64,000 bases of DNA from Pterois miles (taxonomy: Eukaryota > Chordata > Actinopteri > Perciformes > Scorpaenidae): contig CAMQGK010000567.1 of assembly GCA_947000775.1 (NCBI GenBank), forward strand, positions 7,929,001-7,993,000, given 5' to 3'. The notes under the pieces were generated by a model. That model saw nothing but the letters and a program-made list of their open reading frames with translations. It was not told where the DNA came from and searched no databases. The first letter of the stretch is position 1; each line of letters opens with the position of its first letter. Of the stretch, positions 21,451 to 34,619 are shown piece after piece. A program made the position numbers and the translations under genes.

Positions 21451-23289
21451 CTAAATATGCCCTGTGTCTGTGTAGTCATATCCACATGACTAACCATATG
21501 TTTCTCAGAAAGTACAGTAGGTGCCCCAACCAAACAGTACAGGGAATGCTACTTCAGATTGCTTCAAGGAGACATGACCAGTAGTCCTAATTTTTTGCAG
21601 AGGTGGTCAAGACTTTTCCCTCTTTTAGCACTAGCATTGGACAATAACAAGACCTTTATGCAGAGTCTGTGAAAAAGGACAAATTTGATCCTGTCTTATC
21701 ACTTGACTTTTGAAGATAATAAACCTTCATGAAGAAAACAAAACAAGACTAGAAGAATATGTTCTATAAATGAGACACTTTTCTTACTTTACCCCCAAAG
21801 TCGCCATCTGTCTCTGCTGTCCATCTAAAAATCAGAATCACTAATTACATTGGCAATCAGAAGATCCAGCTTTAAAGCCATTAGCAAGCCTGAGATCAAG
21901 CAGACAAAGCAGATGCCACACGGGAGCAGCAGGATCAGTGGATCTGTCAGAATCTGGGATTCAACGGAAACTCTCTTCCCTCCTTCGCTCGACTTTAAAT
22001 CTCTATCCATTCCTCAAAACCTGTCATCCTCCACCGCATTCCTGCACCGGAGCTTCTTTTAATAACCACCCTCTTTATCTCTGTCTCATGTTTCTCCCTA
22101 CTGCCTCCACGCTGCACACATGACTCACCTCTAATGATACCTGCAATGTGTAGAAATATACTAGAGTATTGTATCTGGACCAATTACCTGAGTTGGTTGG
22201 TGGAGAATAGCCTTTCCAAGTAAAAGGCTGGTTGGAGCTATTCTCCCCACATACTTAGCAATGCTATTGATTGGTGGAATAGCACACTGGTAGAGCAGCA
22301 GTGGGAGACAACATAGGAGGGCAAGAATTCAATAAAGACACATTAAGTTTGGTCTCAATGTTTACTACACAATGGTATGGACATTTTTTCCAGCATGGGT
22401 TTCTAAGGGGCTGTGTGACATTAATTGAGCTACAGCTCACAGTGTGATTAACGAGTTTATAGAAAATCGGTGGAGTATTGAAGATGAGGGGCTGAAACTA
22501 GGCTGAGCAATTAACTAACCAAACAAATAATAAGCCACACCAAATAGAGCGTAGCCACATGGCAACCACATAAAGACATGGGAATGAAAAATAACACCAA
22601 GAAGTATATATGACAGGTCCGACTGACAGTTTGATTATAGTAAATCCAATTCACAGTATGTTTAGGCTAACAGGTGAGGGTAGAAGTCTGGATGCTCAAC
22701 CAATGCTACACCAACTGCGTCAACTGTTTTTATTTCCCTCTATGGCAGCTCTCATGGTCAGCGAAAGTACACTGAGCTGTGCTTCCCTCTGCCTCCTGTC
22801 CCTGCCTCGCCCTGCTGACCCTCATTATAACAGTGCCCACGACCACCACTGTGTATAATTGAACCCTGGTCCTGCTAATTTGTGCCGCAGGAGTGAAAAC
22901 CCATGAATCGCTTTTGCTCTGCTCTTTATATCTGAAAGTTCAACCCACTGGCTGGGAGGCACAACTCAGTCGTCAGACTGCAGAGGAAGTTTAAGAGGGA
23001 TGAAAGTAAGACGAGAGCACTTCATAACATGACATTTTCTTGTATAAATCGGCACCAAATGTAGATACAGTAGACGAAAACAAGGCTATGAGGAACAACT
23101 GGGCATTTTAGTGGAGCATACTTCTGTAAATACTGGGTATCTATCGGGCACAGTACTGGGACTGAAATACGTATAATCATATCCTTTCCTCCTTTGTTCC
23201 CAAAGTCTTGTTTTTTCCACTGTACCAAAATTTAAACACCAATACGAACCACTGACAACTTTATTGCTACCTGATTCATATAATGAAAT
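21451..23289. other. Unclassified non-coding sequence
   Basis: Short frames only, around 21825-22183 and 22610-22858. No domain or repeat match. Confidence 0.4.
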
Positions 23290-23700
23290 TACACACCATT
23301 ATGTTACCATTATGTTACCAAAAAGAGCAGTGAATGTTGAGAAAACAATTTTTAACAGTAGTTTTAACAGTAAAAACACTGGCAACAGCGATGACAGAGC
23401 TAACCGTGTTTACCTGTAATGGCGCCTTCTGTCGGAACAGCTGTAACCGTCATCTGAGAGCAGTGCAGAGCGGCGTCCATGAGCTAGCCAGTGGGCTACG
23501 CTCACATGTAGGAAGCACGTGTGGCCGGCCCGGCTATGTCAACAAAGCACAGAGGAGCTCTGATTACAACACACACAGAGGGAGAGCGACTTCATTCTCT
23601 GCTCAGGTAGACATTACTTCTCTCCATCTTTACATAGCAGACAGCTGTTTGATGCTATATTAATGCTCTGAATACCGTATAGAGGGTCGGAATGGTCTAG
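23290..23700 (+). repeat. U4 repeat, copy 2
   Basis: See copy 1 at 18800. Similarity is clear from AGCTGTAACCG (about 23442) to CCGTATAGAGGG (about 23686). A short direct repeat (CATTATGTTAC twice) sits at its left at about 23299. Confidence 0.65.
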
Positions 23701-25423
23701 GAGTTGACAGTCTATACTGCTTAGAGCAAAAAATATCTTGATCCTGACTGTTTCATTAACATTAACTCATAACAGTTTACTTGCACAGGCAATTACAGCA
23801 CATTTAATTTTCCTTATTTGCTGTTTTATGAGATACTTGGGATGGATGGGAAAAACCAAAGCAGAAAAACAATTCACATTATAGAGCACAAAATTAGCTT
23901 TCAGTTTGAATTACAAATGGGCAAAGCTAGAGGCCAAATTACCCATTAAAGTCAAATCAAAAGCAACATTTTGTCGACTTTGTTGTAACAAATTGCGATC
24001 TACTGGTGTAATCACTTGAACAAGCAATGTCTTGTATAAGAAACACTTGCGTTACTGTTTTCCTGCAACGCACCCAGATGTGTTTGAATCATACTGCATA
24101 CAGCCTGATGTCTTCTTCACAACAAAACATGACAGTAGCAGCAGGTAGTGTAATTGATTCAGTAAGGAGCAGACACATGTACTGCAGGAATCCTCTGTTC
24201 CAGTTAACAACAAACAACTGTTATGAAAGTGTTATTTTTATATCCGACTGCAGTGATCTGAACAGGTTCAGTGTCACAGCAATATGTGGCTCGTGGTTAT
24301 CAAACATGGCAGGTACACAAAACGCTGCGGTACAACTCCAACACAACCGAGAGATAATTGAGAAACGCCGCCTGACTCACGTGTCACTGTGGAGTCGCAT
24401 CCTTCGGCATCCGGCGGGACCTCACAGGCCTCTGGAAAAGTATTCAAACAGAAAATACATTTTAGTGCCGCAGCAGCCTTCGGTAGCGTGTGAATGAAAT
24501 TCACATATAGCCAGCACCCACCTAAGGCGAAATACTGTAATAGATTTTTATTGCTGCACAGGCATTGAACACTGAATTGGGAGAAGATGCAAGCAGTTAA
24601 AAAACCTAATGGATAATTTGCAAGTGTGCCATAGAAGAGGGAAAGGTGAAAGAGGGGGTAGTCCGGCTTAAATGATTATAGGATGGAAGAACCATGAAAG
24701 GATCACATCACAGGTGCAATCGGGCTGCCCTGTCAAGTGATGCAACTTTGCAAACAATTAAATGAGAAGTAGACCTCTAGTATATGGCTTAACAGGCATT
24801 CGTTTAATGAGAAATTGCATTTTAACACTATAAAGCCTCTGTGACTCTAATCAGGCTGAGATAGAAAATCCCTTTCTTGGCTTAGGTTCAAGGCCTCAGA
24901 TTCTTTAGTTACACCTTTCCCTGCTGAATTATCCCGTCTCAGGTTGGAACCTTTGATCCACGGGCAGGAAGGGAATCGAAATTCAGAAGTAAGAAAGCAC
25001 TTGATCCGGACAGGGTGACTTCTGATTGCAGCTGACACAACGGTAGACCTGATCACAGAGAAGCAGGAGGTGGAACAAAGGGCTATCAACTTATGACATT
25101 GTCTGAAACAGTGACTTTACAAGATATCGTGCAAGTTATGTGTTAGACCCGAGAGCTCGATCTACAATACCATTATCGTTTTAACGGCATGTCGTCAGAG
25201 TTTACAGGGGTCGTGAACTACTCCATCAGCTCTACAAAGTGAACGGACAGGCTTAAGGTCATCCTCTCACCCTCTGTCTCACACGCTTTCTCTCTCGCAT
25301 GGATTTTAAATAATACAACATAGCATAATCTATCAGTTCAAATTAAAGTTAAAGTTAAAGTTTTAAGTAAATGCAAAAAAGTGTTTTTTTTAAATAACTA
25401 AAACCAGTTTAACTACCAGCTTA
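23701..25423. other. Unclassified sequence with one exon-like segment
   Basis: A CpG-rich patch at 24290-24500 carries a candidate exon listed separately. The 156-codon plus-strand frame at 24027-24497 has no recognised domain and I do not call it. Confidence 0.35.
24381..24431 (-). other. Candidate cryptic or orphan exon, 51 bp
   Basis: On the minus strand a pyrimidine-containing stretch ending TACTTTTCCAG precedes 51 bases that are open in one frame (reading EACEVPPDAEGCDSTVT). They are followed by GTGAGTCAGG, a strong donor match. Length and borders would suit a small internal exon, but the protein is not recognised and no partner exon was found. Confidence 0.2.
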
Positions 25424-25717
25424 AGAAAGAAAGAAAGAAAGATATTCCTTTATTAGTCCCACAGTGGGGAAATTCAGTTTTACACTCTCACAGTACATAT
25501 ACATGCGTCAATGGAGAGATGTCAGAGTGAGGGGGCCGCTCCTGACAAGCGCCCAGAGCAGTTGGGGGTTCGGTGCCTTGCTCAGGGGCACCTCGGCAGT
25601 GCCCAAGAGGTAAACTGGCATCTCTCCAGCAAACAGTTGGTCTTGGTCCATGGGGGACTTGAACCGGCGTCCTCCGCGTCCTAACCCAAGTCCTTATGGA
25701 CTGAGCTACTGCCGCCC
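25424..25717 (-). mobile_element. S2 SINE, near full length
   Basis: The tRNA-like head GGGCGGCAGTAGCTCAG lies at the high-coordinate end (25717 down). An exact B-box GGTTCAAGTCC is read on the minus strand at 25654-25664. The 3' end is TGTGGGACTAATAAAGGAAT at about 25460 followed by a (CTTT)n tail at 25424-25441. It is the same family as 34217-34546. Confidence 0.92.
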
Positions 25718-25879
25718 TTTAAATAATATTTAAAGCTTTAATTTGTATTGTTATTGTTTTGGGATTAATGCAACATTCATATACAGTACCCCATCTGTAT
25801 GGTGTCATGTGGTAACACATCTGCATGGTAGGAAATGTTCTCTATATATTGCCATTAAGAAATGTTGATCAGGTTGTCG

Positions 25880-26405
25880 GATCCAGTGGGCAACATCTGG
25901 GTCTGTGAAGTGAAGCCAATGCTGAAGTGTCTTAAACTTACGTTCTTTCTAACAGCCAGCAGGAGGCGACTCCTCTGGTTGCACATAGAAGCCTGATTGT
26001 ACAGAAGTCTATGAGAAAAATGAGTTTATGGTCTCAATCGTTAGTTTCAAGTCTTCGTCAGTACAATATGATGTTCATTTAGTAAATTATGGTTCAGGTC
26101 GTGACTACGTTGTGATTGACAGGTCGCTACAGCGGCGTTGTCTGGTCTGGGAGTCGTCTGTGTTTTTGTCTTACAACTTTACAACCCTTTCATAGATGTT
26201 TTCAGTTCATGAAAGTTAATTAGAACATTTTGGTTTCCTAACAATGTGCAGTGTTCGGTTGTGCTTAGCTCCACCCTCTTGTTTCACTGCGGGTTGCAAA
26301 AAAGCAAGATGGCTACTGCCAAAATGCTGAACTCGAGGCTTCAAAATTGCAGTCCACAAACCAATGAGTGATGTCACGGTGACTACGTCCACTTCTTATA
26401 CACAA
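25880..26405 (-). mobile_element. Interspersed repeat, partner of 20358-21450
   Basis: This copy is uninterrupted and supports calling 20490-21070 an insertion. It ends at the CCACTTCTTATACACAATAT side near 26405. Confidence 0.75.
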
Positions 26406-29400
26406 TATAAGGTCAGATCACACCGGTCTTGGTCGACAGTGCCAGTCAGTAAATAACATATTAGCATTCAAGGTTCAGTCTGTGCTGTATCTGAATACCA
26501 ACAACAACGAGGTGAGACACCTAACAAGCACATCTCCATCATCTTTGCATTAATTCAAGGGTGGCAACATATGGAATGTTCTAATCCAGATTTACATCAC
26601 ATTAAGAAGTGCAGATTCAAAAAATAATAATGGCAAAAATGGCGAGCAAAATAGATTGTACCATGTTTATAAATTCAAATGGTGCTTGCACATGAAAAAA
26701 AAAAAACTGTGGAAAAGGTATTTAAAATCTTAAAAGACTGAATTTACAGCATGGCCTCTCTGCTTTCTTTCCTTCTGTAATATTTACAACATTAAAACAT
26801 TTGCGAGCCAAAAGTCATAAAACACTTCTTGTTTTTCTACATAATAAATGAGATGCATCGCAAGAATTCAGCCGACAGCCATTTCCACTTCATATTATCT
26901 TTCTACTGCCCAGAGGACACTACTGAATAAGACATAAACAACAACAGATGCAAAACTCTGCAGGATACCTTGTTTAATCGTATGACACGGATCCAACTAT
27001 ACAAACAAAAACGCCTCCTCCACATATGGCGACTGCCACATACACCCACACGAACAAAACTGTGTCTGATAGGAGTTATGAGCTGAGTCAAGGTAAATCA
27101 TATATACAATGCCAACAAGTAAACATTTTCTGCCCACTGCTTACACTCACCGGCATGCTGTATTTACTGCAGGGCCTAAATAATAAGCAGTATGTTTTCA
27201 CTGTGTTCAGCAGTCTGTCCATTCATTTTCTTACTGTTCATGTCTGTGTTGTTGTAGCGCAAAGAGCAGTCAAACATGCACTTTGTTAGCATCCAAAGGA
27301 GATATGGCTATGAGGTATCTTTCCTATGAAGACCCTAAACTACCTCAATTGGTTGTAAAACGTAATGGGGAGCTTATCCTCCTGTTTTCCAATACAGTGA
27401 TACAGTTGACATTTGAGTCACATGTCTGAAGTCTTTGTGTATTATAGAAAAGAAAAAAAAAAAAAGACCAAATACATCACAACGGCAATATGTCATCCAG
27501 AGTAGGCTTATATGACCACGCCCCTTTTTGGGGGACAACAATCCCATTTCCCCTCATAACAGAGTAAACAGAAGTTCAAACATGTCTCCAAACTTCTACT
27601 TTATACAAACTGCTAATAGTAATAACGCTATGCTAAAGTGCTGTGTAGTTGGTTGTACCAACAATAAATCCAAAAATGGCAGACCAGCCAAGCACAGTTG
27701 GTGTTGCACAAACAGTGGTGGATTAACATGTTGGTTATTTACAGACAACGCTTAGCCTAACGTGATTCAGTCAAATATGTAGAGAGGTCTGGATGAGCAA
27801 TATTTGGCACTGTGTTGGACGCGGGAAGACTGAAGGGACATGATCAATCTTTATTGAGGTATCGCTCAGGTTTAGTTGAGGTTGCAAAATAATTTGACGT
27901 GTATGAAACAATTGAATAAGAACAGATGAATGCATACAAATCTGTAAAATTACAATCCACACGTCAAATTGCACTGAAGTCTATGGGATCTTCGGTTTCC
28001 TTTCCCCCAAAAGGCAGCGCGACCTTGACTTTTTGCGAAATACCCGTATGTGCCGGTCGGATGTACAGTGGAGAAAGACTAGACTAATTGTCTGCCGCTG
28101 CACTAAAATGTCCCATGTCAGAAAACTTACTTCACTGCATGTTATTTACAAGGTCACCCCTCACATGATATCTTTACAAGCCTGGTTTAATGCACTTTAA
28201 TGCACTTATAACCTGCTAGCTCTCCCTAACATTACCTCATTGGGGAAAGAAGTTAAATTGACATACCCGCAGCTTCTTTATAGGCTTTGGATTTGGCCTC
28301 CACATTTAACTGCGTATTGCCTCACATGAAGAGGCCATAAATGTTGTGGGTGTTCGAGGTAATAATGGGCTCCTTTAATGAACATGAGGTGTAGGATATT
28401 TCAGTATTTTAATAACAGGTAGTTCAGGATATTTTGAACAGTGTCAGGGTCTTTTGATCTTGAGAAATACATTAATATATCATCTAAGGCCACAAACATG
28501 TCAGTCATCAGAGAAGCTGTCTGGGGTGGGATTGCTGCCAGGAGGTTGTACTGTTTGAAACTGTCCAGATCACTAGATTTGATCAGAATGGATCAATCAA
28601 CAGGCCTGTGCTTTTTGTTTCCCACAAGATCTGCTCCCTCCCTCATCTACTTTGCTACAACTTTTTCATCTACTTTGCTATCTGTTGGCTTGAGAGTTGA
28701 CACTTAAAATATTCTTTACACGTTTAATACAACAACTGCAGTAATCATTTCCCATTACATGTGAAGGCTTTTATGCTTATATGAGATCAAAATAAATGCT
28801 GGCAATAAAAGTCGAGATGCATCCTCTGACACAGACAAATTTCCATCCAACTGGTTTTAGTTGTTTGCCTTATCCGGCCCAATAAGTGTCTGGTTTTGGC
28901 AATCAAAGGCCCTTCAATTCATTGCGTTGTCTCCTCTGTATTGAAGTGCTAATGATCCACAGAACAAAAAGACTTACACTATATTTCAGCACAGACTGGA
29001 TCTGGATGTGGCGATGCCAAAGCAAGTGGCACAAATTGGCTCTCACACTCCGGCTTTCATCCACATAGGATTGTGTGTCTTCACGCAACAAGTATGTAAT
29101 AGGCTTAACAGATTACAGCTGAAAGATCCTCGGTCCTGAGCCTAAGCCAGTCTTGAAGGCAATTACAATCACAATGCCTTTGCACCACACGGGAGGAAGA
29201 TGGACGGAGAGGAGATGAGCCTTCATCGCTGTCACACGTTCATGTGACTCTGGTGAAGGAAGATTATCCATTTCAATATCCAAACAAGGAATTGAAAAGG
29301 CGACAAACATGGCTAACACATCAGCCTATAGTCATTCTGGCCCTGACAGGTGATGAGTTTCCCTCAGGCACATACAATAGGCAAACCTGTCAAAATCCAT

Positions 29401-29519
29401 ATCACATCTCTGCTGCTTGTCAAAGCCATTTTCCACCAACTATGGGCAACAGTCAGAAATATTTTCTACGTCTGCAAACCTGTCCCTATAGTTTAGAAAT
29501 GTAAAACTGACACTTAAAC
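26406..29519. other. Unclassified sequence with a THAP-like peptide trace
   Basis: Apart from the trace at 27633-27704 nothing is recognised. The longest frames (28441-28707 plus, 27771-27974 minus) lack known domains. A short A-run lies at 27455-27467. Confidence 0.4.
27633..27704 (+). pseudogene. Possible THAP-domain fragment from a P-element-like transposon
   Basis: The frame at 27633 reads MLKCCVVGCTNNKSKNGRP. This resembles the first part of a THAP zinc finger (start Met, then C-x(2-4)-C, then basic Asn/Lys residues). The expected later C-x2-H pair and the AVPTF-like end are absent before the stop at about 27753. THAP domains occur in host genes and in P-element-like transposases; the surroundings suggest a decayed mobile element. 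Weak evidence. Confidence 0.25.
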
Positions 29520-30812
29520 TTGCAGCAGTGCAGTATTCTGGGAAACAGCAGTAAAAGTTGGGATATTTAGGGTTCACTTATTTGTTTTCCTGCAGAGAAA
29601 TCAATACCATTCTCATGCTTGTATGGTGGATATGTAGCTGAAGCCAGCAGTTGGTTAGCTTAGCTTAGCATAAGGACTATTTCTTGGCTCTGAGCATTTG
29701 CCAGGCAACCAACACAGAGTCCAGGAGGTTGCTGCCCCCAGCTAGGGTCTGAAATTAGCACCCGCCACCCACTAAATGTGGGTAAATTGTTGGCAGTGGC
29801 GGATAAAATTGTCAGGCTATCTTTGGCGTACAGGGAAAACGTAAGTGATGGGAATAGAGAATCACTTCCCATTGTGAACTGGTTCTTAGCTGTCTGAAGC
29901 CTTGGCATCTCATGAATCCGCATCAGTTCTTCTGTACTGATGCTTTCTGACAGTTACACATGCGCAACGATGCATATGCATGCTGCATCATGTTTCTGTT
30001 TGGGACCTGAGCGGAAAGAAGAAAACACTCAAAAGCGTGATGCTACTAAACCTGAGGGGTCGCCCAATTTTTCCATTATAATAAGACACGTAACAACAAA
30101 TCCCTGTTGAAATCAACAGCACAGCTAGAAATGGTATCCATTAGCAGCTGGTGGGCAGCACAGTCCTGTTTGACTAAATAACGGAGCTACTAACATCAAC
30201 AGAGGTTCACTTGAGTTATATTACGAGGTGTTCAAGCTCTGCTCAGCAAAAATGCTGAAGATAAATAAATAATCAATTATGTGAATTGTGCATTTAATGC
30301 AAATAAGCGCTATAGACGACAATTGCAAAGTACAGTACCATACTGTGTAGGTTACGGTACCCTCGCTACCCTGAAAAATAGGGCTCCCACAGAAGCTACA
30401 GTGTAATTCGAATACTGGAATTTACCATCCCTATGTTTTTTACGTAAAATATATCGAACCTTGAATGAAATCAGATCAAAAACGTTATTCCTTCATTTAG
30501 TGCATAGATATCAAAAGTGGCAGATTAAATCTCTGAGTGGCAGATAAAAAATTCTTGCCTGCCACAGTGGCAGACAACAGTCCAGTACATAAACAATTAA
30601 ACAAATAAACAACAATTACATAAACAAACAAAATATAACAAGTCCATTAGTGATCTTTAAAGCTTAACTTAGTGGTTTCCCCGTATCTTTGTGCTAAGCT
30701 AAGCTAACCTGCTGCTGGCTGTATCCTTACACTTAACAGATAGATATGACAGCCGTATCCTCTTATCTCTCTGCAAGAAAGCAAAAAAATTTCCCCCCAA
30801 AATGTCCAGCTG
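29520..30812. mobile_element. U2 element with inverted arms, split by a nested repeat
   Basis: The left arm (29545-29690, TAGCTGAAGCCAGCAGTTGG then TTAGCTTAGCTTAGCATAAG) and the right arm (30655-30812, GTGCTAAGCTAAGCTAACCT then GCTGGCTGTATCC) are inverted copies of one another. Between them, 29745-30590 is different in style: it starts GTCTGAAATTAGCACCCGCC and ends with repeated GTGGCAGA motifs, so it looks like a separate element inserted in U2. Confidence 0.6.
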
Positions 30813-31650
30813 CTGCTTGGATTGAAATTATAATAACATGGAGCGCATCTGAAGTGTCACTAAACCCAAACACATGTGAAAATAGCACAGATTGTGGCGT
30901 TATATGGCGTTTATCTACAAACGGTGACCCACCACAGAGCATCCCTGCTACAGAAGCTCCCTGATTGCTTCATAACTTGAGCCACGGGGAGTTGCAGCCA
31001 CAGCGTGTGCCAGTTTGGACCAATCAGCTGCTCGATCTCCTCCAGCACCTTTAATGTTCTGCAATCACATTCAAAATGATAATGAACTCACTGTCATCAG
31101 AGAATAGGTGCCCCTCTATGCTGAGAATAGTTTATTTTTAATTTACACAGTGCTATAAAGCAGGTAGTTCAAACAAGCCAGGAAGACAGAAGCTACAGCA
31201 GACTGAGGGGTGCAGTGCCAGCACACATCTAGGGATCGCTTATGGGCCCGGCTTACAGTAACTACCTCATAATGTTAGAGAGAGACATGAAGAGAGAGCA
31301 GTGGATAGCGTTGCCAGAAAGCATTTTCTACACACTGTTTGGCTGTGTTTCATCTGTGCTTGTTCTCTGCTTCACTGCATCTGTAAAGGATCGTCTAAAA
31401 CAATAAGAGGCACAGGCCAGACTTGTTCTGGGTAGTGTGTATCATTCTGTCTCAGTCACTTTTTAAATGCTGGATACTCCTGAACTTCACTAAATAAAAC
31501 CTTGCCTTTGCAGGAGTCAATTTTAGAGATTAGAAAGGTTTGAGATCAAAAGTACACTGATGCCCTGTGCAGAATATAAAGTTTGGGCTAGAAAATATCA
31601 GTAAATAGTGCAAAATGCTTGTACAGTTTCCCAGAACCCAGGGTGATGTC
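30813..31650. other. Unclassified non-coding sequence
   Basis: Nothing recognised. Confidence 0.4.
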
Positions 31651-32010
31651 AAGAGCTGAAACGATTGATTAGTCAATTCAATCAATCAATCAATCAATTA
31701 GCAGATTGACAGAAAAATATTCATGAACTTCTCTGATAATCAATTGTCTGTTTAATTAATTAATTCAGCAAAAACGCCAAACACTCTCCAGTTCTGGCTT
31801 CTCAGTTTCACACATTTGCTGTTTTTCATCTTTTCTTCATCTTATTCAATAATAAGTTAAAAAATGTAAAGGCGTGAAGTGCTCCTCCAGCAGTTGTAAT
31901 GGGCATTTTTCACTGTTTTATGACATACTGACTATATGATTAATCAGGAAAATAATCCACAATAGTATTGATTATTTTAGTAATCAAGTATTCTACTTAT
32001 TCCATCAATT
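31651..32010. mobile_element. hAT-like MITE remnant
   Basis: It opens GAGCTGAAACGATTGATTAG, includes an (AATC)n run at 31679-31698, and closes with CCATCAATTAATCGAGTACT. A related end, GATTAATCGACTAACTG...TTTTAGCTCTAA, occurs at about 32677-32705, so the original element may extend that far with an insertion. Confidence 0.6.
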
Positions 32011-34216
32011 AATCGAGTACTCTGACAAAAAATATTTCCTTTAAAAAGGTATACATACAACCTAAAACTATAAGGCATACATCTAAATAATAATAATACA
32101 GAAACATTGCCTTTAAGCTGTGCAGTTTAACTTTCAGAACTACAAGATTCAACCCAACTACAACGCAGACATTACGTACGCTTTTACTGTCTTCTTGGAG
32201 GGATTTGTGGCAAAACTTAGTTAACTTCATGACATCATGATTAGCCACTATATTGATTTACGTTCATAACTAGCCATTACATATAGCCATAATTAACGTA
32301 CACTCTATCGTATTGATTTACATTAAATACTAATGTTATCCTGACACAGGGTAACGTTAACACTCGCTCCGTGGACTGTATGCATAGTATGGATGCTTTC
32401 TGTGAGATGCTGAAACACTGACGTTGTGTTATTGTGGAAGTTTGGTTTTACAATACAGGCACTGTTCATTGTTTTCATTTTGTTTCAGCTTGAAATGACA
32501 CCAAACTTTGGACACTTTGTTGTTTTATTTAGCCCTCGCATACCTCACCTCGATATTTGATTTAGTATTATATGAGAAAGACTGAAAGACATTTTAGAAA
32601 CTGGATCTAGAGAATGTTTAGCACTTTTGTGTCAAAAAAAAGTACTTAATTTTCTGTTTATTGACTGGGTCCAACTGATTAATCGACTAACTGTTTTAGC
32701 TCTAATAAGCTGGCAAAAACACTGCACACTTATCATGTCAAAAATACTATTTTTATTATAATACAGAGCCACCACAGAGGCAGGGTGATACTTCAGTTCT
32801 TGTGCTATGACTCAATTTGACGAGGAGTTTTCCATCACTGAGTGTTCTTTCACATTCATTTATTTCTTATTCACATTCATTCTCATTGCTTCTCTTAGAT
32901 CACCTCTTTTAGTCTTGCATAGGAAACACTGCTAGTGTTTTTGTCTCTTGGGCCTTTCATGGGCTCCTGCTTCTATCGCCCTCATCTCTAGTAGCTGAGT
33001 TGATCTTTTTTCAACTCTGTGTAACTTTGTGTTGTGAATCAGCAGCCTGCAAATCTTGTGATATTGGGCCTTGTTTGGTCTCCAGGTTTCCGCTATCCCA
33101 CCACCTTCATCAAGTCTTGCAGGGTCTAGCTTGATTGGTGACACAGAGGAATATCCCTTGTTCACATACCTGTCATCTCCTCTTTTTTTTTTTTTTTTTT
33201 TTTTGCAGGATTGGCCCGGGGTGACTTTTGATCTTCTGCTGACACTTGGTCCAACTGGTGTTCCTTGATTTACTGTTAAATAAATGAGAAAGTTTAAGTC
33301 AGAGAGCTATAAAATCAGCAAAATCAACTCCAGTAAGCTTGACAACATTAATCGACACCAAGATCTTTCAAATCGACTAAGTACTCATATGGCTATGAAA
33401 AAAAAAATCAACTTCAAGGCCTGTTTTGGCTGCCATCTTGAAAAATGGCTGTCATCCTGAACACTCAAATGACCAATCAGACAGATTTGATCAGAAACCA
33501 AACGCCAAATGTCACGCTTGTATCATAATTTGCACAATTCCTCTCGAAAGTACTGATGTTATCCGCTGATAGAAGAACTTGGCCATATCGCCCAGCCGTA
33601 CAAGTCAAGTAGTGTGCATACATGAAGTGGTGGTGGTACAAAGACACCACACTTGAGTATACTCGTCTCTCCTCAACAGAGTTTGAATTGATGAAAAGGG
33701 GCTAGCAGGCAGGCAGCCAGTCCCAGAGAAGCCCAGGCCTCTCGAAATCTACATTTGCCTTGATCATCCTGCTCTCTTCATCCCTAATCCTAGCTTTACA
33801 CCTTTATCTCACTCTCCCCCTCTGTCTAGCTCTGTCTTTGCGGTCTCAAGCTCGCTCTATTCTTTATTCAGTAGACACCACATCATTCAAGTGTAGGGGA
33901 TTCCTGCCAGCCCCTCTGCCTGCCAATAAGGCAGACCTGTGTTCGTTGAGGGGTGGTGAGGCTTGGCAGGTAAGAAGAGGGAAGATGGATGCATTAAAGG
34001 CCACCCTTAAATGTCTGCAGGTAGAAACAGTAGTCCAGGTAACCAGTACAGATTTCCTACTATGTAGTACCCATGATTACATCTAACCTGAGCTAATACT
34101 GAGAGGCATGGACCAACAGGCAGGAGGAAGGTGTTACCTGTCACTGATAGCTGTGGTAACACTTTGTATATCAATCTTCTTGTGGCACTGTCAGTCATTT
34201 CAACTTTTTGAAATTT
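32011..34216. other. Unclassified sequence with a poly(T) run
   Basis: A run of 22 T at 33183-33204 followed by GCAGGA mimics a splice acceptor on the plus strand, but no open downstream frame or partner was identified. The ATTAATCGACT end at about 32677 is described with the preceding element. Confidence 0.4.
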
Positions 34217-34546
34217 GGGGCGGCAGTAGCTCAGTCTGTAGGGAGTTGGCTTGGGAACCGGAGGGTCACCGGTTCAAGTCCCGACATGGACCAAGAACTG
34301 AGTGTGAACTGGTAGCTGGAGAGGTGCCAGTTTACCTCTTGGGCACTGCCGAGGTGCCCCTGAGCAAGGCACCAAACCCCCAACTGCTCGGGGCGCTTGT
34401 CAGGAGCAGCCCCATCACTCTGACATCTCTCCAATTGTTGCATGTATATGGACCTGTTTGTGCATGTGTGTGTATAAGTTAACAGAGTGTAAAAATTGAA
34501 TTTCCCCTAGCGGGACTAATAAAGGAATATCTTCTTCTTCTTCTTC
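34217..34546 (+). mobile_element. S2 SINE, near full length
   Basis: The head GGGGCGGCAGTAGCTCAGTC holds an A-box-like stretch (TAGCTCAGTCTG, 34227-34238). An exact B-box GGTTCAAGTCC follows at 34271-34281. The body includes TGGGCACTGCCGAGGTGCCC. The 3' end is CGGGACTAATAAAGGAATAT plus (CTT)n. A and B boxes show descent from a tRNA gene with an internal Pol III promoter. Confidence 0.93.
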
Positions 34547-34619
34547 TATCTTCTTTTTATACAATGGTTTACAATATATAGTAATGGCGCTCCTAACAGC
34601 ATTTCACAGATTTCACAGA

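Noticed and set aside
24027..24497. 156-codon plus-strand reading frame
   Set aside because: No recognisable domain, no promoter or splice context, and low-complexity residue use; treated as a chance frame.
33183..33260. Exon after T22-GCAG on the plus strand
   Set aside because: The pyrimidine run is a homopolymer microsatellite and the following frame is short with no donor.
34217..34290. tRNA gene
   Set aside because: A and B boxes are present but the cloverleaf is degenerate and the sequence continues into a SINE body; the same head recurs at 25717.
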